This document shows positions 22,188 through 33,700 of a DNA stretch of 64,000 nt, one piece after another. The stretch lies in NCBI RefSeq assembly GCF_000764305.2, contig NW_025936103.1, positions 348,202 to 412,201 on the forward strand. The letters are read 5' to 3'. Within the stretch, counting starts at the first letter, position 1; every line of letters starts with the position of its first letter. Made by a program: the position numbers and the translations under genes. A model generated the notes under the pieces. That model had not been told where the DNA came from, searched no databases, and was given only the letters and a program-made list of their open reading frames with translations. The stretch is from Hyalella azteca (taxonomy: Eukaryota > Arthropoda > Malacostraca > Amphipoda > Hyalellidae).

Positions 22188-22212
22188 TTTGTTTTTACAT
22201 ATAACTGGCGAA
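22188..22212 (-). promoter_or_regulatory. Promoter block of protease 4
   Basis: On the minus strand this reads TTATTCGCCAGTTATATGTA then AAAAC. It is at the conserved distance (about 362 bases) from the start codon. The TATA core is weaker (TATATGTA) than in genes 2 and 3. Confidence 0.4.
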
Positions 22213-22269
22213 TAAGCCCAGTGTTGCACGGAATTGGTGATCCGTGGTACTTGTGAAAACTTTTATTCT

Positions 22270-23290
22270 TAACCACGTCATCTCAAATCCATCACACCGA
22301 ATTCAGGAGATTGACTTAAAAGTTCTGTACGCAAATCAAGGACCTTTCAAGCACATTTAGCACAGATCTCCTTTTCATCAAGTTCGGTTTTGACATTTGA
22401 ATGAAACTTGATTTTTTAGTTTTGAATTGATTTTACTCCCACAAGAGGAAATATCGAATTTTTATTTCAAATCTATCAATCCCAGCCATTTCTCTCCGCC
22501 ACAGTTCAATAAGGGCTGTAAATACCTGCAGCTTATAGACCATTAATATTTTTATAACGAGGTTTTTGTTACTTTAGCGGAGCGATGACTCAAGAATTTT
22601 GATTGGCAGACATTAATTCGACAATTTTCCTTTTTTAATTAACAAAGGAATTTTTCCTCACCCGACACGTTATATTGTCAACCACGCCTCAATCCTTACC
22701 TCATCCAACACGTAACAAAGAACTTTCTCAGTGTCTGCATCTGTCGCGGTTCTTGCAAACTACATCCACGCAGTGCCGGTCTTGTTCCCGGGACCTCACG
22801 GCCACTGGACAGCTTTGTCATCATTATACCGTCTCATCATCAAGTTGTCACCACTCACCACGTCACCGCGTCTTTTCATTTAGGATTGCGACTCGAGCAA
22901 AAAAGGACATTAAAACTTCAAATGTCATTTACTAAGTATTCAATTCTGGCGTTTTTACATATTCAAGCAAAAAGTAATCATTGGACATAATTTTACGAGG
23001 TTCTAAAAGTTTTATACAATTCTCATAACAATCCATTTAAGGATAATACCCATTAAAAAAAACAAATGACAAATAAAGCGATACATGATAACAGAATAAG
23101 CTGAGTAAGCAGGCGGGTGGTGGTGTGGCAGGTGGTGGTGTGGTGGGTGGTGATGTGGCGGGTGGTGGTGTGGCGGGTGGTGGTGTGGCGGGTGGTGGTG
23201 TGGCGGGTGGTGGTGTGGCGGGTGGTGGTGTGGCGGGTGGTGGTGTGGTGGGCAGTGGTGGTTGAGGGTTATTTGAGGTAGCAAAGCGGG
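22270..23290. repeat. Partial fifth protease unit
   Basis: Starts with the unit-D-like CACACCGAATTCAGGAGATT and follows unit D through CTTGATTTTTTAG, AGGGCTGTAAATA and the 44-bp satellite (22655-22712). It has a short CACGTCACCGCGTC remnant at 22857 and then reaches the 15-bp GGTGGT array. No fifth protease gene follows, so the array ends here. Confidence 0.7.
23115..23262. repeat. 15-bp GGGTGGTGGTGTGGC minisatellite
   Basis: About ten units, nearly perfect. The same array appears at the right edge of the N gap in unit D. Confidence 0.95.
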
Positions 23291-23464
23291 TTGTTCTTCC
23301 CGTTGTTGTCGAGTTTCACCAGGCGATGCACACTGTACAACACTGTATCATACAGCATTGTGCACCAAACAATAGATGGCATAGTTCAGTACCCACATGT
23401 GCACTATGTGTCATTCTACAGGAGGCAATATAGCATTATATTACGGGAGACACTGTGTGCTATG

Positions 23465-23650
23465 CTACAGATGGAGAGCTGTGGTGAGAGACTCTATCTC
23501 TCGCGCCCAGCGCCCGGGTTTGAGTCCCACTGAGGACAAGTTCTACCGGGAAGCTCAGCTCATGGTCAACTCAGCCATTCATCCAACTCTGGTTGATGAA
23601 TGAGTACCTGGCTTGTCCAGGGTGTTGTGTGAAATACGAAAATGGTTCTG
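23465..23650 (+). mobile_element. Possible tRNA-like SINE of a second family
   Basis: A GAGAGCTGTGGTGAGAGACT start and a CCCGGGTTTGAGTCCC segment (B-box-like) about 45 bases later resemble a tRNA head. The following TTGATGAATGAGTACCTGGC resembles a SINE body. Only one copy is in this window, so the call is tentative. Confidence 0.4.
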
Positions 23651-23942
23651 GCGGGTCAGCGAGCCAGTGATGGTCGTAGAACTACCAGTGGCACCAAGTG
23701 CCCAGAAAAACTGACCTATCACTCTCCCTCCCTAGTCACCACTACCAGGATCGGCAATTACAACAAAAACATGCTTCAGATGGCACTGTATGCCTTACTA
23801 CTGGTGGCACTGAATGCCATATTGACGAGGGATAAGGTACGGTTCAGGCCCTTTCGTCGTCATGCAGCTGCTCATTTGCGATCTTTTTTTTTCTAGCGAT
23901 TGTGTTGAATTTATGTTCCAATCTCCCCATACAGCTAGGAAA

Positions 23943-24240
23943 AACGGGAGTGGAGCAACAACCAGCAGGCAGAGGTAGTGGAGCAACAACCGGCAGGCAG
24001 AGGTAGTGGAGTAACAACTTGCAGGCAGAGGGAGTGGAGCAACAACCTGCAGGCAGAGGTAGTGGAGTAACAACTTGCAGGCAGAGGTAGTGGAGCAACA
24101 ACCTGCAGGCAGAGGTAGTGGAGCAACAACCTGGAGGTAGTGGAGCAACAACCTGCAGGCAGAGGTAGTGGAGCAACAACCTGGAGGTAGTGGAGCAACA
24201 ACCTGGAGGTAGTGGAGCAACAACCTGCAGACAGAGGAGG
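23943..24240. repeat. 28-bp / 20-bp minisatellite
   Basis: Units of GGCAGAGGTAGTGGAGCAAC plus AACCTGCA alternate with a shortened 20-base version, GGAGGTAGTGGAGCAACAAC plus CT. About 12 units in total. Confidence 0.93.
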
Positions 24241-24571
24241 TGGTGTAGGAAACTGCATGTAGAGTAGACGCATCCATCTGAGAGTGGAATTTAATAAATG
24301 GTTAATGTTCTACTCATCATAACCAACAAATATTCAGTTTTATTTAATACAAGTTTGGCGAGGATGACATCATTAATTTAAAAAATGTTCCATAATAAAA
24401 TACTCAGCCATAGTGATCAAAATAAGGAACATTTCTGCCTCTCTTGGTACTTGCAATCATCCTAAAAAGCTGAAGTAAACCTATAACTGGCAATGCAATT
24501 CATCAAGAATTACAAAGAATCAAAAATATGAAAACCTTATTAGCTAAACCAATTTACCTAGTGAAGATGAA

Positions 24572-26048
24572 TCAAGTCGAGCTGGCTCCAAGGACGCAGC
24601 AAGTAGTGCCCGCAATCACAAGAAGGACACCCATAATTTTCTGACCCCCCAGGGACGGCTCCTCCAACCACATCCCAGTGAGCGCTGTTGACAAGGCAGC
24701 CAACGAGTTCAGCACCGGCACCACCAGCGACACTGATGCCAGCCCCAGACAAACAGTAGACAGCACGCCACCAACCTGCGCAATTTCACAATACTGTCAC
24801 AAAAATTCAACTACAGATTAAAATTGAAGTATGCTAATCAGTTGACAAAACTACCTCCCAAAATATATATCTCAGGTTCAACCTCACGTACATATAATTG
24901 TGCTATTTTCATGACTCATCGGAGAAAAAATGTCCTTTTAATTATAGAAGTGTGCAAATTATGCTTTAAATATATATCTCAAGTTCAACCTCACATATAA
25001 TTGCACTATTTTCATGACTCGTTGGGAAAAATTTACTTTTTACTCATTTAAGTGTGCAAATTAGAAAAAATGTCCTTTTACACATATAAAAATGCAAATT
25101 ATGCTTTAAATGCACAAATTAATTTCAGTAATAGCCCCAGGCCCACCTGATTAAACAGAAAAGCCACAACATAGGCCCTCTGCCCGGCCAAAAATCGGAT
25201 CTCTTGCAGCACCTGCACAGGATGGTCATGTGGGAGGATTGTGTGAGTTGAAGGAATTATTTTGAGGAGTCATGAGGAAAACTATAGGATTAGAGGAGGA
25301 ATCTTGTAAAGGCTTTCAGGATTATTAACATGAGAACTTTCATTGATGCTTTTCTATAAATTCATCAAAAAATTTTCAATGCTATACTTCAATGTTCATT
25401 TATATACCTACCTATGGTGACAATTTAAAAAAAAAATTAAGACTTATGGGGTACACAGCTCAACATGAATAAAGTGTAGAGAGAAGATGTGTTAAGGAGA
25501 AGAAGTAAATTGTCTTATTTAAGTGAGTGAAGAATTAGTTACTGAGATGTTGATATTATAAAGAATTACAACACACAATCAATGCTGCATTACCTTACTC
25601 AAAGAAATACAACTTTGATGCCCAAATCAGCAAATACCTATAATAAACAAAATTAATTTTTACACCACAGCTTAATTTTTAAAAACTATTACAGGCGGGC
25701 CAAACAGCAGCATAAGTGATTCATGTTTATACCTATATTCATGCACCCAAGTCCTTGGATGATAATCTTTAAATTGTCTTTTATGACACTTGATGATATG
25801 TACCGTATGTTGACTTGTGTACATCTGTCAGCTGGTACCATTTAGTAGATGATAAATCATCTATTGACTCATTGGCATTACAATATATATGTTGTATATA
25901 TACACTGGCAGTGAAGGCTTACCTGGCCTATAGAACTTGCTGCCTTCACATGTTCTATGCCAACGCTGTGCTTCTTCATCAGTGGATTCGTGATTCCGTT
26001 GAATAAGCTGGCCACCACCAAGAGGCAAAGGACAGTAAGGTCTGCCAT
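24572..26048 (-). CDS. TMEM234-like membrane protein, copy 2 (three exons)
   Basis: Three coding exons on the minus strand: 26048-25923 (42 codons, start ATG), 25212-25147 (22 codons) and 24775-24572 (67 codons and stop). All are bounded by AG acceptors and GT donors in phase 0. The 131-residue product starts MADLTVLCLLVVASLFNGIT, then NPLMKKHSVGIEHV, QEIRFL and LVVPVLNSLAALSTALTGMW. These are hallmark positions of the TMEM234 family, small four-helix proteins related to drug/metabolite transporters (TMEM234 is implicated in the vertebrate kidney filtration barrier). Four hydrophobic segments are visible. It lies directly downstream of a second copy at 27092-27713 in the same orientation, and the first exons have the same length (126 bases). 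Transported substrate and cell role are unknown. Confidence 0.85.
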
Positions 26049-27091
26049 GGTCTTCCCACAACAAACTCTGATTCTGCGTTAAAGTTATAAATTCATATCA
26101 GACAATCAATTATATAACATTTGGAATTGGATAGAGAAAATAGAATTAGCTGAGAAGAATTATTTTACCAAGAGTAGCCTACCTGCCATTAGACAATTAA
26201 AAATTTATGTTAATTATATAGCCTGTTGAACCTTTGGGACACATTTTAGGATGGTATGAAATTTCCAGGTGTATTGTTCAAGTAGTGAGGGAAGTACCAG
26301 GCTAAGAAGGATCTGAATTCCCAACAGTGTAGTAGTCAAGGGTCTGGAATTCCATTTGAGACAAAAGTAAAATGTTTGTTAAAATTTACTGAATAAAAGT
26401 TACTGAATGTTTAGAATGAAATCAAAAAGGAGATTGACATAGTACAAAATGTTGAAAATGAAATAAAAAAGATGTAATTTGACACACCAGATCAATGTTG
26501 CAAGTTAACCACCTATATAATTAACCAGATCAATGTTGCAAGTTAAATTATATAGGGCATGTTTACAGAAAGCATACCAGTTACACTGTACCGGTATACC
26601 TATACAAGATGCTTAATGTGGGATGAATACAAGCATCACACAAGATGCTTAATGTGGGATGGATACCTAGATGTACAAGAATATACAATAAAACTGGTGT
26701 CTTGCATCTTCAATAAACTTGGAATAAAATTTACAAATGAACCTATACCATTTCTATACTAATACTCATGGACAAATGCTAATCATAAAATGAACCAAAG
26801 GAGTGCCATCAGCCCTCAGGAGAATATTCCAATAAAAATGTATAGTTTTTCTCATGCTTTTTGGTCAACAATGTAATTTCTTCAATTTAGTGCCATTTTT
26901 AAAGCAATGAAGATTTTAAAGTGTCAACAAAGCATTTCCCAAACAGTGCATCAACTATAATAGCTATGAAATATAAACTAAGTGATAAATGCCCCATTTC
27001 AATTACCTTTAGATAAGGAGATTAACTTATGAAGAGGATTGAGCAGTAGCAGGGCAGGGAAGAATGTGTGTATGGATGAGGTTAAAGGAGA

Positions 27092-27713
27092 TCAGCTAGC
27101 CTTGCCAGCCACACACAAACAAAGTCCTGTGAATAACAATGATACACCAAACCAACCACCTGATCCCAATTCTTCTTCTCCCATTAACTGTCCCATTATA
27201 GTTGTAATGAGAAATGTAAGGCCATTGGTTATTGGAACAACCAATGACAATTCAGATGATCCCAGTAGAATAAAGAACAGCAAGCTGCCCACTTGGTTCA
27301 CCAGGAATGCAGACACATATTTTGGACGAGTGATGAGGAATCTCATTTCTGCAAAAACCTGAAAAATAATTTAATTATTTATAGAGCTTTCAGTAATAAA
27401 TGTAAGCCAAAAGGTCATATTAACTGAAATTTCAATACTTTTCATTTTTAAAATTTCAACATAGAAAATTATTCCACTCAAAATGCAAACATTTGTACGG
27501 AGAGATAAAACATTCCTCTAATCAAAATTAGAGCAAATTATTTGTAGTCTACATCTCTAATAATAGAATAGCAAATAGATTCCGAACCTGTGTTAATCGT
27601 GAAGAGGACTGAACATGTTCTATACCAGAGCTGTACTTCTTCAACAAGGGATTAGTTACCCCCCAAAGCATGCTTGTCAACAGCAAGATGCCAACATGAT
27701 ACATAAACCACAT
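27092..27713 (-). CDS. TMEM234-like membrane protein, copy 1 (two exons)
   Basis: Two coding exons: 27713-27588 (42 codons) and 27358-27092 (88 codons and stop TGA). The 130-residue product has MLWGVTNPLLKKYSSGIEHV, then AEMRFLITRP, FLVNQVGSLLFF and LSLVVPITNGLTFLITT, in line with TMEM234. I chose the ATG at 27713 because it gives the same first-exon length as copy 2. The exon itself extends to an acceptor at 27749, so a non-coding first exon lies upstream, and an alternative ATG is three codons further in. The intron that splits copy 2 after FNQ is absent here: the reading frame runs straight through NQVG. Tandem duplication with later intron loss (or gain) explains the pair. Confidence 0.85.
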
Positions 27714-27799
27714 CACATCCAAGTTTAGATTGAATAAAAAAAATTGCACCTGAAATATAAAATGACACAGTGGATCAAGAAAATATTATTATGGTGAAA

Positions 27800-30767
27800 T
27801 AGAAAACTCCTGATAAGAGTCAAGAAAAAGAGATTATTTCAAAAAGAGAGATTGATACAGAAGCTTATTATGATACAAAAGCATATGGGATATCTTTAAT
27901 AAATCTTGGTTTGGGTTAAATGAATGATGATTTTCTACATAAATTTTTTCTGTTTAGGCCTCAAACCATGTAGGTATGAACATACATAGTGGCAAAGCAG
28001 ATAATTTTTTAGCCTCTCCCTTAAGTTCATTTTTGAGTGTTATAAGTAGACCAGCAAAGTATCATTTTGAACATGTTTTAAACAATGAAGACGTGACTAT
28101 TTTAATGTCTTTTTGTTTTTTGTTGATGTTATTTAATATTTTTGCACAGATATTTTCAGTAATTTTTTTGTTAGTATTCACTATTCAGTAACCTAACCAG
28201 TAACCTATAGCTATTACTACTACTAGGTAACTTACTAAGCTATACTGCTATAGATGGTAACCCTCTCTGACTCTAAAGTATCATCATTCTCTATCATGGA
28301 TACCATCATACCAGCATTATCATACATAAAAAAATTGTTTACATCTTGAGTAGATGAGCATGAGGGGATTAAAAATGAACAGATTCTAAAAAAAATGTGG
28401 GCACTATAAATACTTTAGGGCAACAGGGGCACATATCATGATATCAGGAGCCAGGATGAAGTGTTCAACTGTTTCCTCAACCCCATAATCATGCAGAATT
28501 GCAGACACATGGGAGTGTCAGCCTGGACTCAGGCTCAAAAATGGATTTCAGATTCGTAATCTACACCCCAAAAAACATATAATTCAAAAAAAAACACTCT
28601 TTTTTTTGGATGTAGTTAATCTGCAATAATACCTTATAAAGCACCAACACCAGCAAACTTCAAAATGACTCAAACTCAAAGAAGAAAGCTAACTAACTAA
28701 ACTAAGTCTCTAAAAGATTCAACAATCAGGTTGTTCGAATAAGAAAACCTGGCACAAGTATGGACAAACGGCACAAATTAAATAAATACAACCCTCTCCA
28801 CGAACTCAGGACACAACTGATTGTCTCTTCTCTTTCTTTCTAATTTATTCTTATAGGAGCACTGGAAGCTAGTCCATAAAGCCCCTTGCCTAAACTGGGT
28901 TTAATTGGTACCTAACACTACTGATGAAGGGCAGGGTTCAAGTTCATTTCCTTTTATCTTGGACATTCCTGCCGCTGCCGGTTGGCTATCTGGGGGTTTT
29001 GTTCCCAGATTTGGGTTTCTTTTGTTTTTCCACATGAAACCTTTCAATTTAGAACTTCAAGATTTTATAATGAATATCAGTTATAATCAGTAATACGTGG
29101 TAAAGGGAAAGCGTAAATTTTTCACATTCCACTTTTTGATCAGCCTCCTGCGACTCTCATAATAGCTCGTCACTACTGTGTCACTTTTTATCTTACTGGT
29201 ACTCAGACTCGGAAGTAAAAAAAAAACGTTTCACACTCAGTTTTTTTACCCTATAAACTAACATTTTACATTAACATGAACATGATGAACTGAAAGTTGA
29301 AATTTTTGTGCAATCAATATTTCATTCTTGGAGAAATTTACTTTAATTAGCTTCCAAAAAAGTTAATTTATCATGAGGATTGATTACATTATCATGAAAA
29401 TTGAATTACGATTGTCAGAAATTACCCAACGCTCAAAAAATTGTATTCATTGTCATTCATTGGATTGTCATACTATGTAATGTGTTAGTTATGAAAATTT
29501 TCTTCATAGATGAAAATAATTTTTTAGGGTAAGAAAAATATCTTAAATTATCGTTCAGTCACTGTTTACATCAACAGCTGACTCCGCAGGGCTCTCATAA
29601 AGCCGGTGAACATTGTGAGGCTAAAGTCCTGTCAGGTTGTCTGCACTTGAAAGGATGGAAACCAGTGACAACTAAGAAAACTTGGAAAGAAGCTCTGAAA
29701 TTGCCGTGCCCAGATGTGACAGGCCTGTTTGAGGTCATTTACGACATCTGAAACAGGGTACATCAATTGCCTTTTCTGAAACATCATCACGAACCGACGA
29801 TTGACGAACACAGATATTTTTTACGTAGATGTTCAATTTGATGATAAATGTTAATAACAAATTAAGAATGACTATTAACTTTTTCTGTTTATTAATAAGT
29901 CTTTTTTACATCTGAAATGTAATTCATATAGTTGAATAAATGATGACAATAAATAATTGCTGCCGGTACTGCACTGGCCAGACCATAAAATTTGCTTCAA
30001 GAAGGAGGTGAGAATTACGGACCTCATCAGACTAATGTCAGAGTAATGCGTAAAGAAATATGAAATAAAATGTTGTCTTAGAACTAGTGGTATACACCAG
30101 TGTATTTAGTTTCAATCATAGTCTAACTGTAATCCACACTTAACAGCAGTACATATTTGATATTTCACTATATGATTTTGTATAATTTGTATTTTGTTCT
30201 GTACCATTTTATGTTTTGATTCAGGACAAGGCAAGATTAATTATTTCCTACTTATTACTGAAATCTTGGCTTGATCATGAACTTTAGTTAACATTTAAAG
30301 AAGTGCAGGATGATGAAATTGATGACATTATCAATTGTAATATTGTTAACTTAACAATTATTTCGGAGATGAATCATATAGCGGATGGCCAGGACCCAGT
30401 CACAGCCCATAGTAAAGAAGATTTGCCAGGTGTGTAGGAATTTATATTGTCTTATATTTTGGTCAGCGTGGGATGCAGAGAACTTCTGCTAGAAACCTAG
30501 AGATGAAATAGGGCCCTATACTTGCATTAGCCGCCAATACAATATGGTACTATATTCAAGAATGACGAATCATGAAACCCATTCCAATAGATGCTTCATG
30601 CTATGGATTGCTATCAATATTATACATTTATACCTGAATAAAAAACATTTTATATCTGAATTAAAAACAAACTAAAAATTGCATTCAATTCTATGCAATT
30701 TTATTTTTATCAGTTATTTTATTTGAAATATTTTATTTTTTTGTTAATTATGCATTCTTCTTTTCAG
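27800..30767. other. Divergent spacer between TMEM234 copy 1 and GFM2
   Basis: No coding exon could be assigned. The first exon of GFM2 (mitochondrial targeting peptide) and the non-coding first exon of TMEM234 copy 1 must lie here or nearby, since both genes read outwards from this stretch. A GC-richer patch at 29575-29760 and an open stretch at 30296-30430 that ends in a possible GT donor are candidates, but neither matches a family I recognise. Confidence 0.5.
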
Positions 30768-33700
30768 AGCCTTGCCAAAGTGGGTGATATGGTCTGGGAA
30801 AAATGGTCATTGGTATCATCAACGCAGAGCAATTAGTGTGACTGGCTGCAGGAGGAATGAAAAGCCTGCCCATGATGTTGGCCGTTACCGAGTGGTTGGA
30901 ATCATGGCACATATTGATGCTGGTTTGTGCTGATAGTGGGCAGTTATGATATATACACAGCAATTTTTGTTGAAATTTTTGCAATTTATAATGCTGCAAT
31001 TGAAATGAAATTTTTCTTGCAGTGCTTATAGCCTTTTCTTTTCAAGTCTGTAAATATCTATAGTGCATGTAGCACGTTTTTTTACATATAGTGCTAGTTC
31101 AAATTACTGTTTTATTAATTTCCATTCATTTCCATACTCACAGACTGTTTTTTTTTTTCAGGTAAAACAACAACCACAGAGCGCATGCTTTACTACAGTG
31201 GTTTTCAGACAACACTGGGAGAGGTGCATCACGGTGACACCACTATGGACTTTTTAGATCTGGAGAGGGAGAGAGGTGACTAATCTCATCATTTCACTTC
31301 ATGAGTTATCTCTCTTATTTGCTCTGCAATTGAATTCTTTGTTCAAATTTATAATATAAATTAGTATCACAACTTGAGTTCAGTGTGAGAAAGTTCTACA
31401 GTCAAGCTTGCTACACAGCTACATGATTTATTTGAAAACCGTAAAATAAGGGTTATTTGGGATTTTAAAGCCAAACCCATAGAATAAGGGTTTTTCGGGA
31501 TTTTAATGCCAAACCTATGGTTTGAAAACCATAGAATAAGGTAGTTCAGCTTAAACAGGTACCGGTTATCTTCTATTGTATTAGAGACTTCACAATCATG
31601 TTGACATTGTTTGCCAATTTCTTTCTTCATCATAACAACCTTGCTATTTCCATGTAACTTCTATAAATTATATATGTTCTCAGTCATGATGTGCACTACA
31701 CTTAAACAGTGTTTGCTGTTTCAATCCATATCCTCTACATCACAATTTATTCTTCTCACAGGTATCACCATACAAACCGCTGCTGTAACGTTCCCATGGC
31801 GTGACCACACAATCAGCCTGGTTGATACTCCAGGCCATGTTGACTTCACTATTGAGGTGGAGCGAGCAATCAGGGTGGCAGATGGGGCTGTTGCTGTGCT
31901 GGATGCTTCTGCTGGTTAGTTATCTTCATGCTTGATCTTCTGCTGGTTAGTTCTTTTCTTTATGATTGATCTTCTGCTGGGCAGTTTTTATCTTAGAACT
32001 TGTTGATTGTTTGGTGGTCACTTCTTATCTTCTTGCTTGATCTTCTGCTGGTCAGTTCTTATTTTTATGCTTGATCTTCTGCTGGTCAGTTCTTATCTTC
32101 TTGTTGATTTTTTGATGGTCCGTTTTTATCTTTTTGCCTGATCTTCTGCTGGTCAGTTCTTATCTGTGGAGACACAGACCGCAGAACACCCCAGACCCAT
32201 CTATACCTCAGGTGTGGAGGCACAGACTGTCATAGTATGGCAACAGGCTGACCGCTTTATGTACCCCAGGTGTGGAGGCGCAGACTGTCACCGTGTGGCA
32301 ACAGGCTGACCGCTATGGGGTGCCACGTCTTGTGTACCTCAACAAGATGGACAAAGCCATGGCCTCTTATGAGCTCTGCCTCCAGCAAATCAGGGGCAAG
32401 CTCCAGGCCCGGCCCCTCCTACTGCAGGTTAATGCTAGTTGTTTGTGAGAGCAACTGGCAAGATAAACCATACAAGTTGTTCTACAATTTGCTTTACTAA
32501 AAAATTTTGTTGAGAAATTTAAAAAAATTGCTTTTAAAAGCAAATTTCTTCTCTGAAGCAATAGCAGAAATTTTTCAGTCAACCCTGAACTCTTTATTTT
32601 GACATTTCAGTTGACCACTTATTTTCTTTGCAAATGAACCAAATTTCTCAACAATTTTCATTGAAACTGCTTCATGTTTTACAGTAGATTCTGAACTCGT
32701 AAGAATTTATGCAGGCAATTGAATATTATTAATAGTTTCTAAAAAATAGATAATAGTTTATATTAAAATAGATAGTTTATGATTAATTTAAATTTGACAG
32801 GTCCCCTTAGGCACGGGCAAAAGCTTCCATGGCGTAGTAGACCTGATCTCAGGACGTAAGCTGTGCTGGGACCACGGCAATAGCAAAGGTCAGCTTACCA
32901 GTCATTATTCTGGCTCAGTTTCTCATATATCTAATACTTCTATAATTATAAAATAAATTATCAATTTTTTATCATTGTTACGTCACTTTTTTAATCAATA
33001 ATGATGGTTACATCTAAAAGCATAATTATTTGTAAGAGCTGTCATAACAGGTTAAACTGAAACATTATAACTGAAACAATTGTGTCATATAACACAAATA
33101 TTATCATTCATTAATCACAGACTTGCCATCTTTATAAAAATGCTTTGTTGTTATCATTATTGTTAAAAATATCATTCAAAGTTATCATTGATATTGTTAT
33201 AAACCTAATAGAAAGTTTTCATTATTATAAACTAAAATTATTATGTAAAATACAATACCGAGTTTTAACTACAATGCAACATGTTGCAGAGCAGACAGAG
33301 GAGCGTCTTACTCTGTGAGTGCTCAGAGTGTGAGCGAAGCCTCTGACCCAGAGCTTTACTCTGTCTACTCTGAGGCGAGGACGGCGCTCATTGACGCTCT
33401 GGGCGACCTGGACAACTCTGTAGCAGAGCACATCTTGCAGAGTGAGAGCATGGAGACTGTGCCACACGATCTACCGCAACACGGCTGTACAACCTCTCAT
33501 GGACGCCATGTTGCGCTACCTCCCAGCGCCCCATGACAGACTCCCAGCCGCTGCCCAGCTCTACAAGGGTAATTTCAACATTATTGCTGCCAGATTTATT
33601 AGTCATGTTATTTATTCTAGTGTGTTCTGGTAATTATTAATTACCAGAACACAATATTAAATTCTGAATAATTAATTATCCAGAATATTAAATTCTGGGT

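Larger units (their letters stand above)
15480..22265. repeat. Protease segmental duplication, unit D
   Basis: Starts with TCACCGAATTCAGTAGATTA, matching the start of the other units and of the partial unit at 22270. It contains the 44-bp and 27-bp satellites, the N gap, a SINE, a 24-bp satellite, spacer blocks homologous to units A and C, a MITE (19124-19269), and the broken protease copy 4. A local duplication of about 97 bases repeats GTAGAACGGGAGGATGTCAC at 18813 and 18910. Confidence 0.75.
23290..24570. other. Spacer between protease array and TMEM234 genes
   Basis: No gene seen. It holds short repeats with TACAGCATTGTGCAC motifs (23320-23460), the possible SINE, two diverged units of the 24-bp satellite, and the 28-bp array at 23943-24240. 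Confidence 0.6.

Noticed and set aside
30296..30430. Open stretch with acidic DDEIDDII segment ending at a possible donor, considered as the first GFM2 exon or a pogo-type transposase remnant
   Set aside because: It lacks mitochondrial targeting character and gives no clear transposase motif; left unassigned.
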